Positions 1 to 6,492 of a stretch of DNA of 12,088 bases are shown here, in pieces. The stretch comes from Amoeboradix gromovi (lineage: Eukaryota > Sanchytriomycota > Sanchytriomycetes > Sanchytriales > Sanchytriaceae). How positions within the stretch are numbered: the stretch's first letter is position 1; every line of letters begins with the position of its first letter. The stretch is from the NCBI GenBank assembly GCA_018985225.1, contig JADGIF010000273.1:1-12088 (forward strand), given 5' to 3'. Below the pieces are notes generated by a model that searched no databases, was not told where the DNA came from, and saw nothing but the letters and a program-made list of their open reading frames with translations. Both the position numbers and the translations under genes were made by a program.

Positions 1-2
1 CT

Positions 3-203
3 AGGAAAGAGTACCGTCTAAGAAAATGCACCTTTTGCTTAGATGCTCAAAGACCTTATATATTTGAACGAGATGCAGGGTCTTCTACTTTTATTTTAAA
101 AAGAGGATTGAAAGTAATGAAAGAAAACTGGTATAATAGAAGATCTTTTATTAATGATAGCATTTCCTGCGTATGGAGCACCTTTAAAAACGAGTTAGTC
201 TAG
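3..203 (+). CDS. 3' end of an unrecognised protein gene entering from the left
   Basis: The frame starting at base 3 is open for 66 codons from the window edge to a TAG at 201-203, so it is probably the C-terminus of a gene whose start lies outside. The visible part begins with basic residues, then a CTFC motif (Cys-x2-Cys), followed by a charged and aromatic stretch that includes KENWYNRR and ends in STFKNELV. The CxxC could be half of a zinc site, but no partner cysteine pair is visible: the only other cysteine is near the end (SISC). I do not recognise the family. An open stretch of 66 codons in AT-rich DNA is unlikely by chance but not impossible, and the composition looks protein-like. 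The gene ends about 300 bases before the next start on the same strand. Confidence 0.55.
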   Translation, partial: RKEYRLRKCTFCLDAQRPYIFERDAGSSTFILKRGLKVMKENWYNRRSFINDSISCVWSTFKNELV

Positions 204-505
204 TTTTTATATTTGATGTACCAAAACTCAATGACGCAACAATGAGCTGCCAAGCACGTAATAAATCATGCAATGGAAGCTAATGATAGTTTTGATTTTA
301 TCAGCACTAGTGCTATAGATTTGCTTTATCACCAGCAATTAAAGTTCATATGAAGAGCAAGTAAGGTTATATCCTAAAATCTAGAATCAGAAGGGAACTT
401 CTACTACCTCTCAAGCAAAACACAGAAATTAGGCACATATTGTCGCAGCAGCCATCGACTTTATTTAAACAAATGAAAAAATTTCACGAGGAGCCAAGCT
501 GAGCC
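204..505. other. Intergenic region upstream of the 506 gene, no gene seen
   Basis: This stretch contains stop codons in all plus frames at short intervals. The longest piece is 35 codons at 246-353, without recognisable similarity. It presumably holds the terminator of the gene ending at 203 and the promoter and 5' leader of the gene starting at 506. An A-rich segment (ACAAATGAAAAAATTT, about 469-484) lies shortly before the ATG, as is common in yeast leaders. A GTAAGG...TCTAG segment of 24 nt at 361-384 has the shape of a tiny intron, but it joins no long frame. Confidence 0.5.
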
Positions 506-1534
506 ATGCTTGGGGCTTTAGGTCACACAATAATCAAATCATTTCTGTTTTATCCCCTACGAATCATAAAAATGTTGTTTTTCAATCTTCTTGTGATAGG
601 AACTTTATCGCTTGAAAAGAATGAGTTATCCTCGCTGGAAACTTTTAATCAACTAATCCTTTTAGTGAGAAGTGGAAATGTAGTAGAATTCTCAACTTAT
701 GTTAATGCTCACGAAAACACATTGTTCAGATGCCCGGATAGTAGAGGGTGGCGGAGAGATCAAAGTGCTAATTTTGACTTATGTGTGACATTAGTAGATA
801 AGATTTTTACTCATCCAAGCCCAGATTTTGACAAGTTTGTTAATATACTAATCGGTTCCTCAATGTTAAGATCGCTTTACCTCATGGAAAAGCTGCTGCA
901 AGATAGAAGCCATTACAGCATTGGCCATTTCGCACGTATTTGGCCTTATCTGTATCAATATCCTACTCTGGCATTCTCTCGGACTTTTACAACCTATGTA
1001 ACAAGAAATCGAATCAGCGCTTTAGAGTACTACCGAAATACGGATGACCAGGCACTTGAATCCGCTCCCAATCTCAGAACTTTTATTCTTTCCATTTTCT
1101 GGAATACAGCTTCTATCAATGATTTCGAAACAAAATTTCCCATTCAAATTCCGAACTGGTTTTATTTCCTATCTATTGAAAGCCTTAACAGTGGCAGTTT
1201 TGTGCTCCTTTTGATACGCCAGTCAATTTGTATTGCTGATGTATTGAAGTACAAGTCGGCCATCCATTTCAATATGACACTGGCGATCAACTTGGATATT
1301 ATATTTCCGGTCAGAAACGGAAAGGCCTGGTACATTGAGATAAACGATAGCAATTTGGAATTCGATGTTGAATTATTGTACTTTTTAGGAAATCACGCTA
1401 ATAATATGGGATTGCGATCTAGAGAGTTGGCGGCTGCCTTAGATAATGATGACATGATAAAGGCTGCTTTTGCATACTGGACATATGGTCACCCCGACAG
1501 GGCAGCTGCAGCAAACAACGCTGCAACCTTATAG
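506..1534 (+). CDS. Unrecognised 342-residue protein with hydrophobic N-terminus; member of a local repeated family
   Basis: This ATG-started frame runs 342 codons to a TAG. An in-frame TGA six bases before the ATG rules out upstream extension without an intron. I recognise no known domain. The N-terminus is hydrophobic. If translation starts at Met23 (base 572) instead, the protein begins MLFFNLLVIGTLSLEKNE, which looks like a signal peptide; from Met1 it would be a longer membrane-anchor-like segment. The body is mostly helical-looking and rich in aromatic residues, with few cysteines. The C-terminal quarter contains DVELLYFLGN and ends in an alanine/asparagine-rich tail after the motif HPDRAAAA. 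Two decayed sequences in this window resemble its C-terminal region (1827-2030 and about 11672-11761). It is therefore probably a member of a lineage-specific family whose copies are being lost. Function unknown; export or membrane location is inference from the N-terminus. Confidence 0.75.
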   Translation: MLGALGHTIIKSFLFYPLRIIKMLFFNLLVIGTLSLEKNELSSLETFNQLILLVRSGNVVEFSTYVNAHENTLFRCPDSRGWRRDQSANFDLCVTLVDKIFTHPSPDFDKFVNILIGSSMLRSLYLMEKLLQDRSHYSIGHFARIWPYLYQYPTLAFSRTFTTYVTRNRISALEYYRNTDDQALESAPNLRTFILSIFWNTASINDFETKFPIQIPNWFYFLSIESLNSGSFVLLLIRQSICIADVLKYKSAIHFNMTLAINLDIIFPVRNGKAWYIEINDSNLEFDVELLYFLGNHANNMGLRSRELAAALDNDDMIKAAFAYWTYGHPDRAAAANNAATL

Positions 1535-1826
1535 ATAAAAAGTAACCTTAACTGTTACAGCTCATCGAACTTTGTAAAATAAATCATTTTATTGAGAATT
1601 TGTATATATTTGCATGACTTTTCGAATACTTTAAATACTCTATATTCTTCATTTTTACAAACGGTAAATCAAATCTAAAGAGATAACTAATAGTTGCAGC
1701 ATACATTCATCAACGTTTAGGAACTGATCGAAACGTGAAAAAGTGGATGTCTTTTAACCTGTCTTCAAAAGAGATAAACGATACATAAACCTGTAAACTA
1801 TTTGTTTGATGATTCTTATGTGACTA
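1535..1826. other. Non-coding 3' flank holding repeat copy A
   Basis: No reading frame of note. Most of this stretch is the dispersed element described as repeat copy A (1556-1704), which starts about 20 bases after the stop of the preceding gene. Beyond it, around 1750-1785, is a short stretch (TTAACCTGTCTTCAAAAGAGATAA) that weakly resembles the sequence at the matching distance after copy B. Homology may therefore run further than the clear core. Confidence 0.6.
1556..1704 (+). repeat. Dispersed element, copy A (149 bp)
   Basis: This segment matches 11776-11961 in the same orientation, by hand alignment. Both begin with TACAGCTC and end with CAGCATAC. A central 54-base block (1616-1669 against 11844-11897) aligns without gaps at 43 of 54 positions, and a 31-base block (1674-1704 against 11931-11961) at 27 of 31. 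Copy A lacks roughly 13 and 26 bases that are present in copy B. It contains GATAACTAATAG, where copy B has AATAACTAACAG; both look like a yeast branch point fused to a 3' splice AG. It sits just downstream of a member of the 506-1534 family, as copy B sits downstream of a remnant of that family. Nature unknown: it could be a conserved 3' regulatory segment, a non-coding RNA or an old mobile-element end. Confidence 0.75.
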
Positions 1827-2030
1827 GGCAAAGCTATAGTGTGTTGGTCTTACTACTTGTGCAATAATAGGGATCATACGGCAGCAAGGAACATATACAT
1901 CAAGTATCTGCATCCTTATTCAATCACGCCTCAGGGTAGTGCAAGCGTGAGCAATCACTGTAATGGAGCATTTAGCATTGCTAGTTTCTCTGTGGAAATT
2001 CTCGATTTTCTCGGAAATCTGGACTTTTAG
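1827..2030 (+). pseudogene. Decayed relative of the 506-1534 gene
   Basis: A frame open from 1824 to the TAG at 2028-2030 has no ATG start. Its translated end contains SVEILDFLGN, against DVELLYFLGN near the end of the 506-1534 product. Upstream, WSYYLC aligns with WFYFLS, about 20 residues closer to the VE motif than in the intact gene. After the stop, bases 2031-2070 still loosely resemble the continuation of the intact gene, and bases from about 2122 loosely resemble the start of repeat copy A. The likeliest reading is a tandem copy that has lost its N-terminal half, its start and part of the middle. A short functional paralogue with an upstream exon is less likely. The match was seen by eye and is short, so confidence is moderate. 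Confidence 0.5.
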
Positions 2031-2201
2031 CGAGGAGGTGGTATATTGTGATAAGAGATATAAACTCGTTAAAATTCTTAGGAAAGAGGACACATGAAGT
2101 CATGAATAGATCCTAAGTCTTAGTAACTACTAATAAAGCTTATGGACAACACTTCTATCATTTTGATTTGAAATTTAAGTTCTTCCAAGAAACATCGTTT
2201 A

Positions 2202-3005
2202 ATGTCAGCTCCACCAAAGCCATGGGAAACTGGAAATGATCAGATCGCAGCAACAGGAACAGTGCTTGATGCCGCAGGAAATGGACACAACACTGGATTC
2301 TCTGCAATAGGTGGAGGATATGGAGGGTACAGTGGCAATTCATTTGGTGGAGGATATGGAGGGTATAACTCTATGCTGGGTAACACATTTGGTAATTATG
2401 GAGGATACAACTCCATGATGAACCCTCAAATGCAAATGAACAATCCAGTAGTTGCTAAGCTGCAAACATTTCAGCAAATAATATCCACCTTTTATTCCAC
2501 GGCACACGTACTTGAAAGCAGTTATCAATTCATAATGAATATAGTTTACATATTCATAGGAATGCATGAGCAAATAGATGGCGCCAAGTCCAGGATGTGG
2601 AAATTTTACGATTCTACCAGATCTGTTATTTCTCAACTTAAAAATACAAGCATAAAAGATTTGATTCTTAAATTTTATAACAAAAAACCGTCATTGAATG
2701 CAGACGAATTTAAAAACTACTTGAAAAACAAAGAAAAGCATTGGAGTACACTGAAGCTAGTTCTGAGCATAATTGGGACCTTGTATTTCATAAGAAGAGT
2801 TGCTGCATATCTTATGCATGTGCCAATTGCTAAAATCGTTAATATATCACCGGAAATGCAGAATTTAGGACTTAAAATTGGAGATGGAATTGGTATACTG
2901 AGCTATAAACTACTAGACGTTGACGCTTCTAAACCACAATCACTAGCTAGGTGGCAAGGTAAGTCGATAAAGATTCCTACAGATTCATACGAAATAATAG
3001 AGTAA
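2202..3005 (+). CDS. PEX13: Peroxin 13, peroxisomal import docking protein with degenerate SH3 region
   Basis: Pex13 is an integral peroxisomal membrane protein of the docking/translocation complex for Pex5- and Pex7-bound cargo. The 267-residue product starts SAPPKPWET, typical of the family. A Gly/Tyr/Asn-rich low-complexity segment follows (residues 36-73; GGGYGGY twice), then the Pex13 N-terminal conserved domain (about 83-207) with a hydrophobic segment near 183-203. Known fungal relatives are longer, about 380-420 residues, and end in a clear SH3 domain. Here residues 208-266 keep the SH3 outline (SPEM 216-219, GLKIGDGIGILS 223-234, IPTDSYEII 258-266) but lack the ALYDF signature and the paired tryptophans of the ligand groove. 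The protein stops right after the last SH3 strand. A perfect donor-like GTAAGT lies at 2959 near the end. The gene converges on the minus-strand gene ending at 3158, 152 bases away. Confidence 0.9.
   Translation: MSAPPKPWETGNDQIAATGTVLDAAGNGHNTGFSAIGGGYGGYSGNSFGGGYGGYNSMLGNTFGNYGGYNSMMNPQMQMNNPVVAKLQTFQQIISTFYSTAHVLESSYQFIMNIVYIFIGMHEQIDGAKSRMWKFYDSTRSVISQLKNTSIKDLILKFYNKKPSLNADEFKNYLKNKEKHWSTLKLVLSIIGTLYFIRRVAAYLMHVPIAKIVNISPEMQNLGLKIGDGIGILSYKLLDVDASKPQSLARWQGKSIKIPTDSYEIIE
2310..2365 (+). repeat. 20-bp exact direct repeat inside PEX13
   Basis: GGTGGAGGATATGGAGGGTA occurs at 2310-2329 and again at 2346-2365, encoding the two GGGYGGY blocks of the Pex13 low-complexity region. A looser third unit (TATGGAGGATACAACTCC) follows at about 2398. 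It is a replication-slippage-type repeat, so its copy number may vary between strains. Confidence 0.9.
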
Positions 3006-3157
3006 TTAATGCACGCAAATTGAAATAAATTATTTCTGAATTGCTTTTAGATCTCTTTATTTTCTTTTTCAAGCTCCAAATCAGGGCTTCATCTCGTTTA
3101 CATAACAAACAAAGAACTCGAAAAAGTTTCACGCTAATTGGATAACTAAAATGTTTA

Positions 3158-3925
3158 TTAATCATATCCTGATTGTTGGGCCCAGCTTAGGATAAAATTC
3201 GATTTTTCAGGGGTTAAATACTGTTCGTGCACTTGATGTACCTGTCTCTGACTTGGGCTTCGCTGGAGTGAAGCTCTGAACTTTCTTTGCGAATTGCGAA
3301 CAGATGTGGTTCGCATTAGCTGACTTTCATGCTGCTTCGTGTTGATTTGATCCAAAAGTTTCGGCTGGTTGACCTGTCTTGCACTATTGGAGCGGTTTAA
3401 ATTAGAATTTCGAAAATGCTTAATTTGAGTCTTTTTTTTTAGCGAATTAGGAGACAAAAGCGGCTTATCATCTTCATCGTCCGTTTTAAGGCTGCGGCTT
3501 CCCACGATCAATCTGTCACAATGATCGAATACGCTACCAAGAACATTTTTATCCTGTTTATAAAATTGATATCCAGAGGACTTATCATCAGACTCACTTT
3601 CACTAATGGGGTCCAGCGCGAAGGAAGAAGTCTGTCCACTATTACGGGTTCGAGGTGGTATACGTTGCGGAACCTCAACCGCTTCTTTTTTTCCCTCTTC
3701 AATTACTGTATTGTCGGTAGACATCAGCTTATCATCAATAACACTATCCGACCTGGTTCTAGACTGACAGCTATTGCAGATTGACACTGGTTTTGGTGGT
3801 GCAGTAATTAAATCAGTCTGTACTGATGTGCTAACTAACATATTCCTTGCTGTTTGATTTTCTGTTTGAGTTTCCATTGATATAGTTATCGCTTTCTTTT
3901 TTTTGTTAAAAATTCGGAACTTCAT
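3158..3925 (-). CDS. Unrecognised basic, serine-rich protein with two TQT/VQT motifs
   Basis: The first in-frame ATG gives 255 residues; a further in-frame TTG lies 18 bases upstream, and Met17 (base 3877) is a later alternative. No known domain is recognised. The N-terminus is basic (FNKKKK). Two short motifs follow: METQTE (TQT at residues 20-22) and SVQTD (VQTD at 35-38), 15 residues apart. Both fit the short linear motif bound by dynein light chain LC8 (TQT or VQT core). A CxxC occurs at residues 50-53. The middle is acidic and serine-rich (SESESDD, DDEDD). The end is basic with many Ser-Arg pairs (RSNSARQ, RSPSQRQ) and a closing hydrophobic patch around FILSWAQQ. It looks largely disordered, perhaps a phosphorylated scaffold; that role is inference. 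It is divergently transcribed from the Sea4/Mios gene across about 200 bases. Confidence 0.7.
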   Translation of the reverse strand: MKFRIFNKKKKAITISMETQTENQTARNMLVSTSVQTDLITAPPKPVSICNSCQSRTRSDSVIDDKLMSTDNTVIEEGKKEAVEVPQRIPPRTRNSGQTSSFALDPISESESDDKSSGYQFYKQDKNVLGSVFDHCDRLIVGSRSLKTDDEDDKPLLSPNSLKKKTQIKHFRNSNLNRSNSARQVNQPKLLDQINTKQHESQLMRTTSVRNSQRKFRASLQRSPSQRQVHQVHEQYLTPEKSNFILSWAQQSGYD

Positions 3926-4128
3926 GCAACCAAAAAAAGACAAATTGTTTGATCTCCAAACTTGTGACTAATAAACCAATCATATTATTGGTCATGTTTT
4001 AATTCAAGCTTACGTCTTGTAAGTGATAAATTAAAGAGAAGTCGATTAAGATCAGCGAAGCATTATGATACTGATACCGCTGTAATTATCAGAATATTTC
4101 CCACATTTTGTTCTCCTAATCAAGTATC
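3926..4128. promoter_or_regulatory. Bidirectional promoter with inverted CCAAT pair
   Basis: This 203-base gap separates the start codons of two divergent genes. At 3975-3992 it contains ACCAAT, six bases (CATATT), then ATTGGT: a perfect inverted pair of CCAAT boxes, one facing each gene. CCAAT is the binding site of the Hap2/3/5 (NF-Y) complex in fungi. Use of these boxes in this gene pair is inference. No clear TATA box is seen. Confidence 0.45.
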
Positions 4129-6466
4129 ATGAATTACAGAAAAACTCAACTGCAAACCAGCAAGTCCGGAATTTATGTCATATCATCACATAAACTAGAT
4201 TACTACGACAACGGTAGTATGAAATCATACCCTTTACATGCTTTAACTAAAACTACAGCTATCGAAAACAGAACCATGGCAACAGGATTAAGTAATGGCA
4301 CGGTTATGCTATATGATATTCAGGATGAACTGAAGTTGAAGCAAACTATTGCTGGAGTGTCTTCTCACCCTGTATCCTGCTTGGAGCTTAATAACGAGAA
4401 TTTGTTTATCGGATATGAGCGTGCTAGAAATGAGGCATCCGTTGTAATATCAACTGTTCAAGGTAGCACTGTCATGGAGTATGGCCAGTCGGAGCATTGC
4501 ACTAGTGGTACTTGGTATACTCAAAACTGTATTTTGACAGGAATGAATAATAAGCTGATCCGAATGTATGACATAAGAGCAGACGATCCAACTGCGACGT
4601 GGTCTACTAAAGCCGTGTACAATATTATCAAAGATCCATTTAGCGAGTACGGTTTCTTGAGCTGTAATGACGATTCAATAAAAGTGTGGGATACTCGCAA
4701 TGTCATTCAAGATGTCCAATCTCTGGTGTTTAGAAATTGCAATAAAGTAGAGTACTCCAAAACCCGACCAATGTTCATTGGTGCCCTGTCCAAAGATACT
4801 AGGAAAATGAAATTTTGGGATATTCATGAATTTAATGGCAAGCTGCCAACCTTCAAGGTGTACAAATCATTCGATGATAAGTTAGATGGTATTCTGTCAT
4901 TTGGATTCGGATATTCTAATAAATCTAATAAGCATTTACTACATCTTTGTCAAAAACAACCATCGACTTCAAATGAATACGGCCTAGTGGATAAGACAAT
5001 TTGGGATGACGAGAGTTGCTCTTATTCTATCAAGTACAATCAGTTAGTGTCTCCTAGTACTGGTAGAGTCTACAAATTTGATACTCCGAGTGATGTGGTA
5101 ACAATAATCAAACATCGAATTGAAGAAGGATACGGTGCAAGTGCTATAATTAATGCAAGGATAAGTGGAGAGGATCATAGTAAATCAGCAATGATACCTC
5201 ATCCGGTGTTTTGTACAAGCGAAAATCAAGTGTCTCATTTATGGAACTGGATGGCATATCTGACTTCAATGAAAGATCTAGAAGAATTTAAATACATTTA
5301 TGGTGGGTTGGTGGATATGATGCAAAGCAATTTAGAGGATGAAGAGATTAGTTTAATAGATGCTCCATTCAATAGCATTATTACTAGCTCATCAAGATTA
5401 AAAGCATTATTGTTTCTTGGATATCCTGATTCAGAATCGGTATTTTCAAGATCTTTGGAAGAATTAGCATTACAGGGCAAGATAACAATAGCTGCAGGTA
5501 GATACTTTTTTGCCAGCGACTTATATTCCTGTACTAATTGTCTAATAAATGGCAACGATACAACACTACAACTGGTTGGTACTGTAATTTTGGGATATTC
5601 TTTCAAAAGTGCAGCATCTTCGCATTTGCATAATCTACTGAATAAAATAGATTGCCCGTTTATACAGGCAATTTTAACTTATTTGTATGAATTCAACTGG
5701 CTAGATGTGCTTGAAATTCCTGAGCTACCATTAGTTGATAAACTATACATTGCAATGCGATATTTAGACAACGTAAGCTTGGAGAAGTATTTGAAAAAAG
5801 AAACAAAACAACGAGTACAAGACGGGAGTCTCTTCGGATTGTATTTGACAGGTTTAGCATCTGATGATGCAATTCAACTACTTCAAAAATACATCGATAT
5901 TACTGGCGATCTACAAACAGCAGTTTTGGCATCTTTACAAATAGATATACAAACTCCAAAATATTCGAAATTAATTAAAAACTGGATTGGGTTGTACCGC
6001 AACTTGCTGAACAAGCTAGAGTGTTTTGAACAGCGGGCATCATTTGATATTGTTTACAGCTCAAAGTATCCTGATGCAGTGGCAGCAAGTCAGGTCCATT
6101 TAAAATGTCAATATTGTGGATTACCATTATTAAGTACCAATCAGTTTGGAAGGAACCCTAGTAGATTCTTTGGTCAAAGACAACAGCAGCAACATGTAGG
6201 GTACCCTATTAGATTTGGAGCATGCTCTAATTGCGGACAGTCCCTGCCGTTGTGTAGCTTATGCTCGTTACCAGTAGATACTAATACTCTGGGGTTAAAT
6301 ACCGATCAGTTCTACGTATGGTGTCAGCAATGTAACTAATACTAATATAGGCAGGCATGGTGGACATTACAATCATTTAATCGAGTGGTTCAATGGTCAC
6401 GATCAATGCGCAGTTGTTGGATGCGACTGCTGCTGCATGGATGGCAAACGAAATAATAAACTATAA
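4129..6466 (+). CDS. SEA4: Sea4/Mios, GATOR2 (SEACAT) subunit; two exons joined over a 19-nt intron
   Basis: Mios/Sea4 is a WD40 protein of the GATOR2 (SEACAT) complex, which acts at the vacuole/lysosome to relieve inhibition of TORC1. Exon 1 is 4129-6331 and exon 2 is 6351-6466, giving 772 residues. The N-terminal part carries WD-repeat ends (MYDIRAD, VWDTRN, FWDIHEF), the middle is helical, and the C-terminus has the family's zinc-binding module. That module includes Cys660, 663, 699, 702, 709, 712, 732 and 735, then RHGGH, a WF pair, a His and a run of Cys at 754, 759 and 761-763. Human MIOS ends with the same order (CRHGGH...WF...H..C....C.C.C). Read without splicing, the frame stops one codon after Cys735 and loses the last zinc ligands. 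The length is somewhat below human MIOS (about 875). A CTG codon encodes the family-conserved Leu before Pro707, consistent with standard decoding. Confidence 0.92.
6332..6350 (+). other. 19-nt GT-AG intron in the Sea4/Mios gene
   Basis: The intron reads GTAACTAATACTAATATAG. It starts with GT, ends with AG and contains TACTAAT, a near-consensus yeast branch point, with two bases between TACTAAT and the closing AG. Its removal joins T+GC to make the Cys735 codon and continues straight into RHGGH, matching the Mios family without gap or extra residue. Its length is not a multiple of three and it carries an in-frame TAA, so retention truncates the protein. It is far shorter than usual fungal introns. 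Confidence 0.85.
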
Positions 6467-6473
6467 TTTTATT
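6455..6473. terminator. Overlapping poly(A)-type signals of two convergent genes
   Basis: AATAAA occurs on the plus strand at 6455-6460, inside the last codons of Sea4/Mios. On the minus strand AATAAA lies at 6473-6468, about 20 bases past the stop of the GH5 gene. Only 26 bases separate the two stop codons, so the transcripts very likely overlap at their 3' ends. Confidence 0.4.
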
Positions 6474-6492
6474 TAAGAAACCAATAATGCTC

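Noticed and set aside
246-353. 35-codon frame (…ANDSFDFISTSAIDLLYHQQ…) upstream of the 506 gene
   Set aside because: Too short, no similarity seen, and it cannot be joined to the gene at 506 without an unsupported intron.
1553-1713. Repeat copy A as a solo LTR (TG...CA ends)
   Set aside because: The copies do not share clear TG...CA inverted ends, no target-site duplication is visible, and no polymerase or integrase remnant is present in the window.
2959-3050. Longer intron in PEX13 from GTAAGT to TTGCTTTTAG, which might lead to a full SH3 exon
   Set aside because: The sequence after 3050 reads LFIFFFKLQ... in the joined frame and stops at TAA about 30 codons later, with no SH3 similarity. 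The unspliced frame gives a better SH3-like end.
3521-3784. 87-codon plus-strand frame opposite the TQT-motif gene
   Set aside because: It lies wholly over the minus-strand gene, has no recognisable features and no supporting neighbours; taken as a shadow frame.
6386-6420. GGTTCAATGGTCA, resembling part of a tRNA T-arm
   Set aside because: No matching acceptor or anticodon stems nearby; the bases encode conserved residues of Sea4/Mios exon 2.
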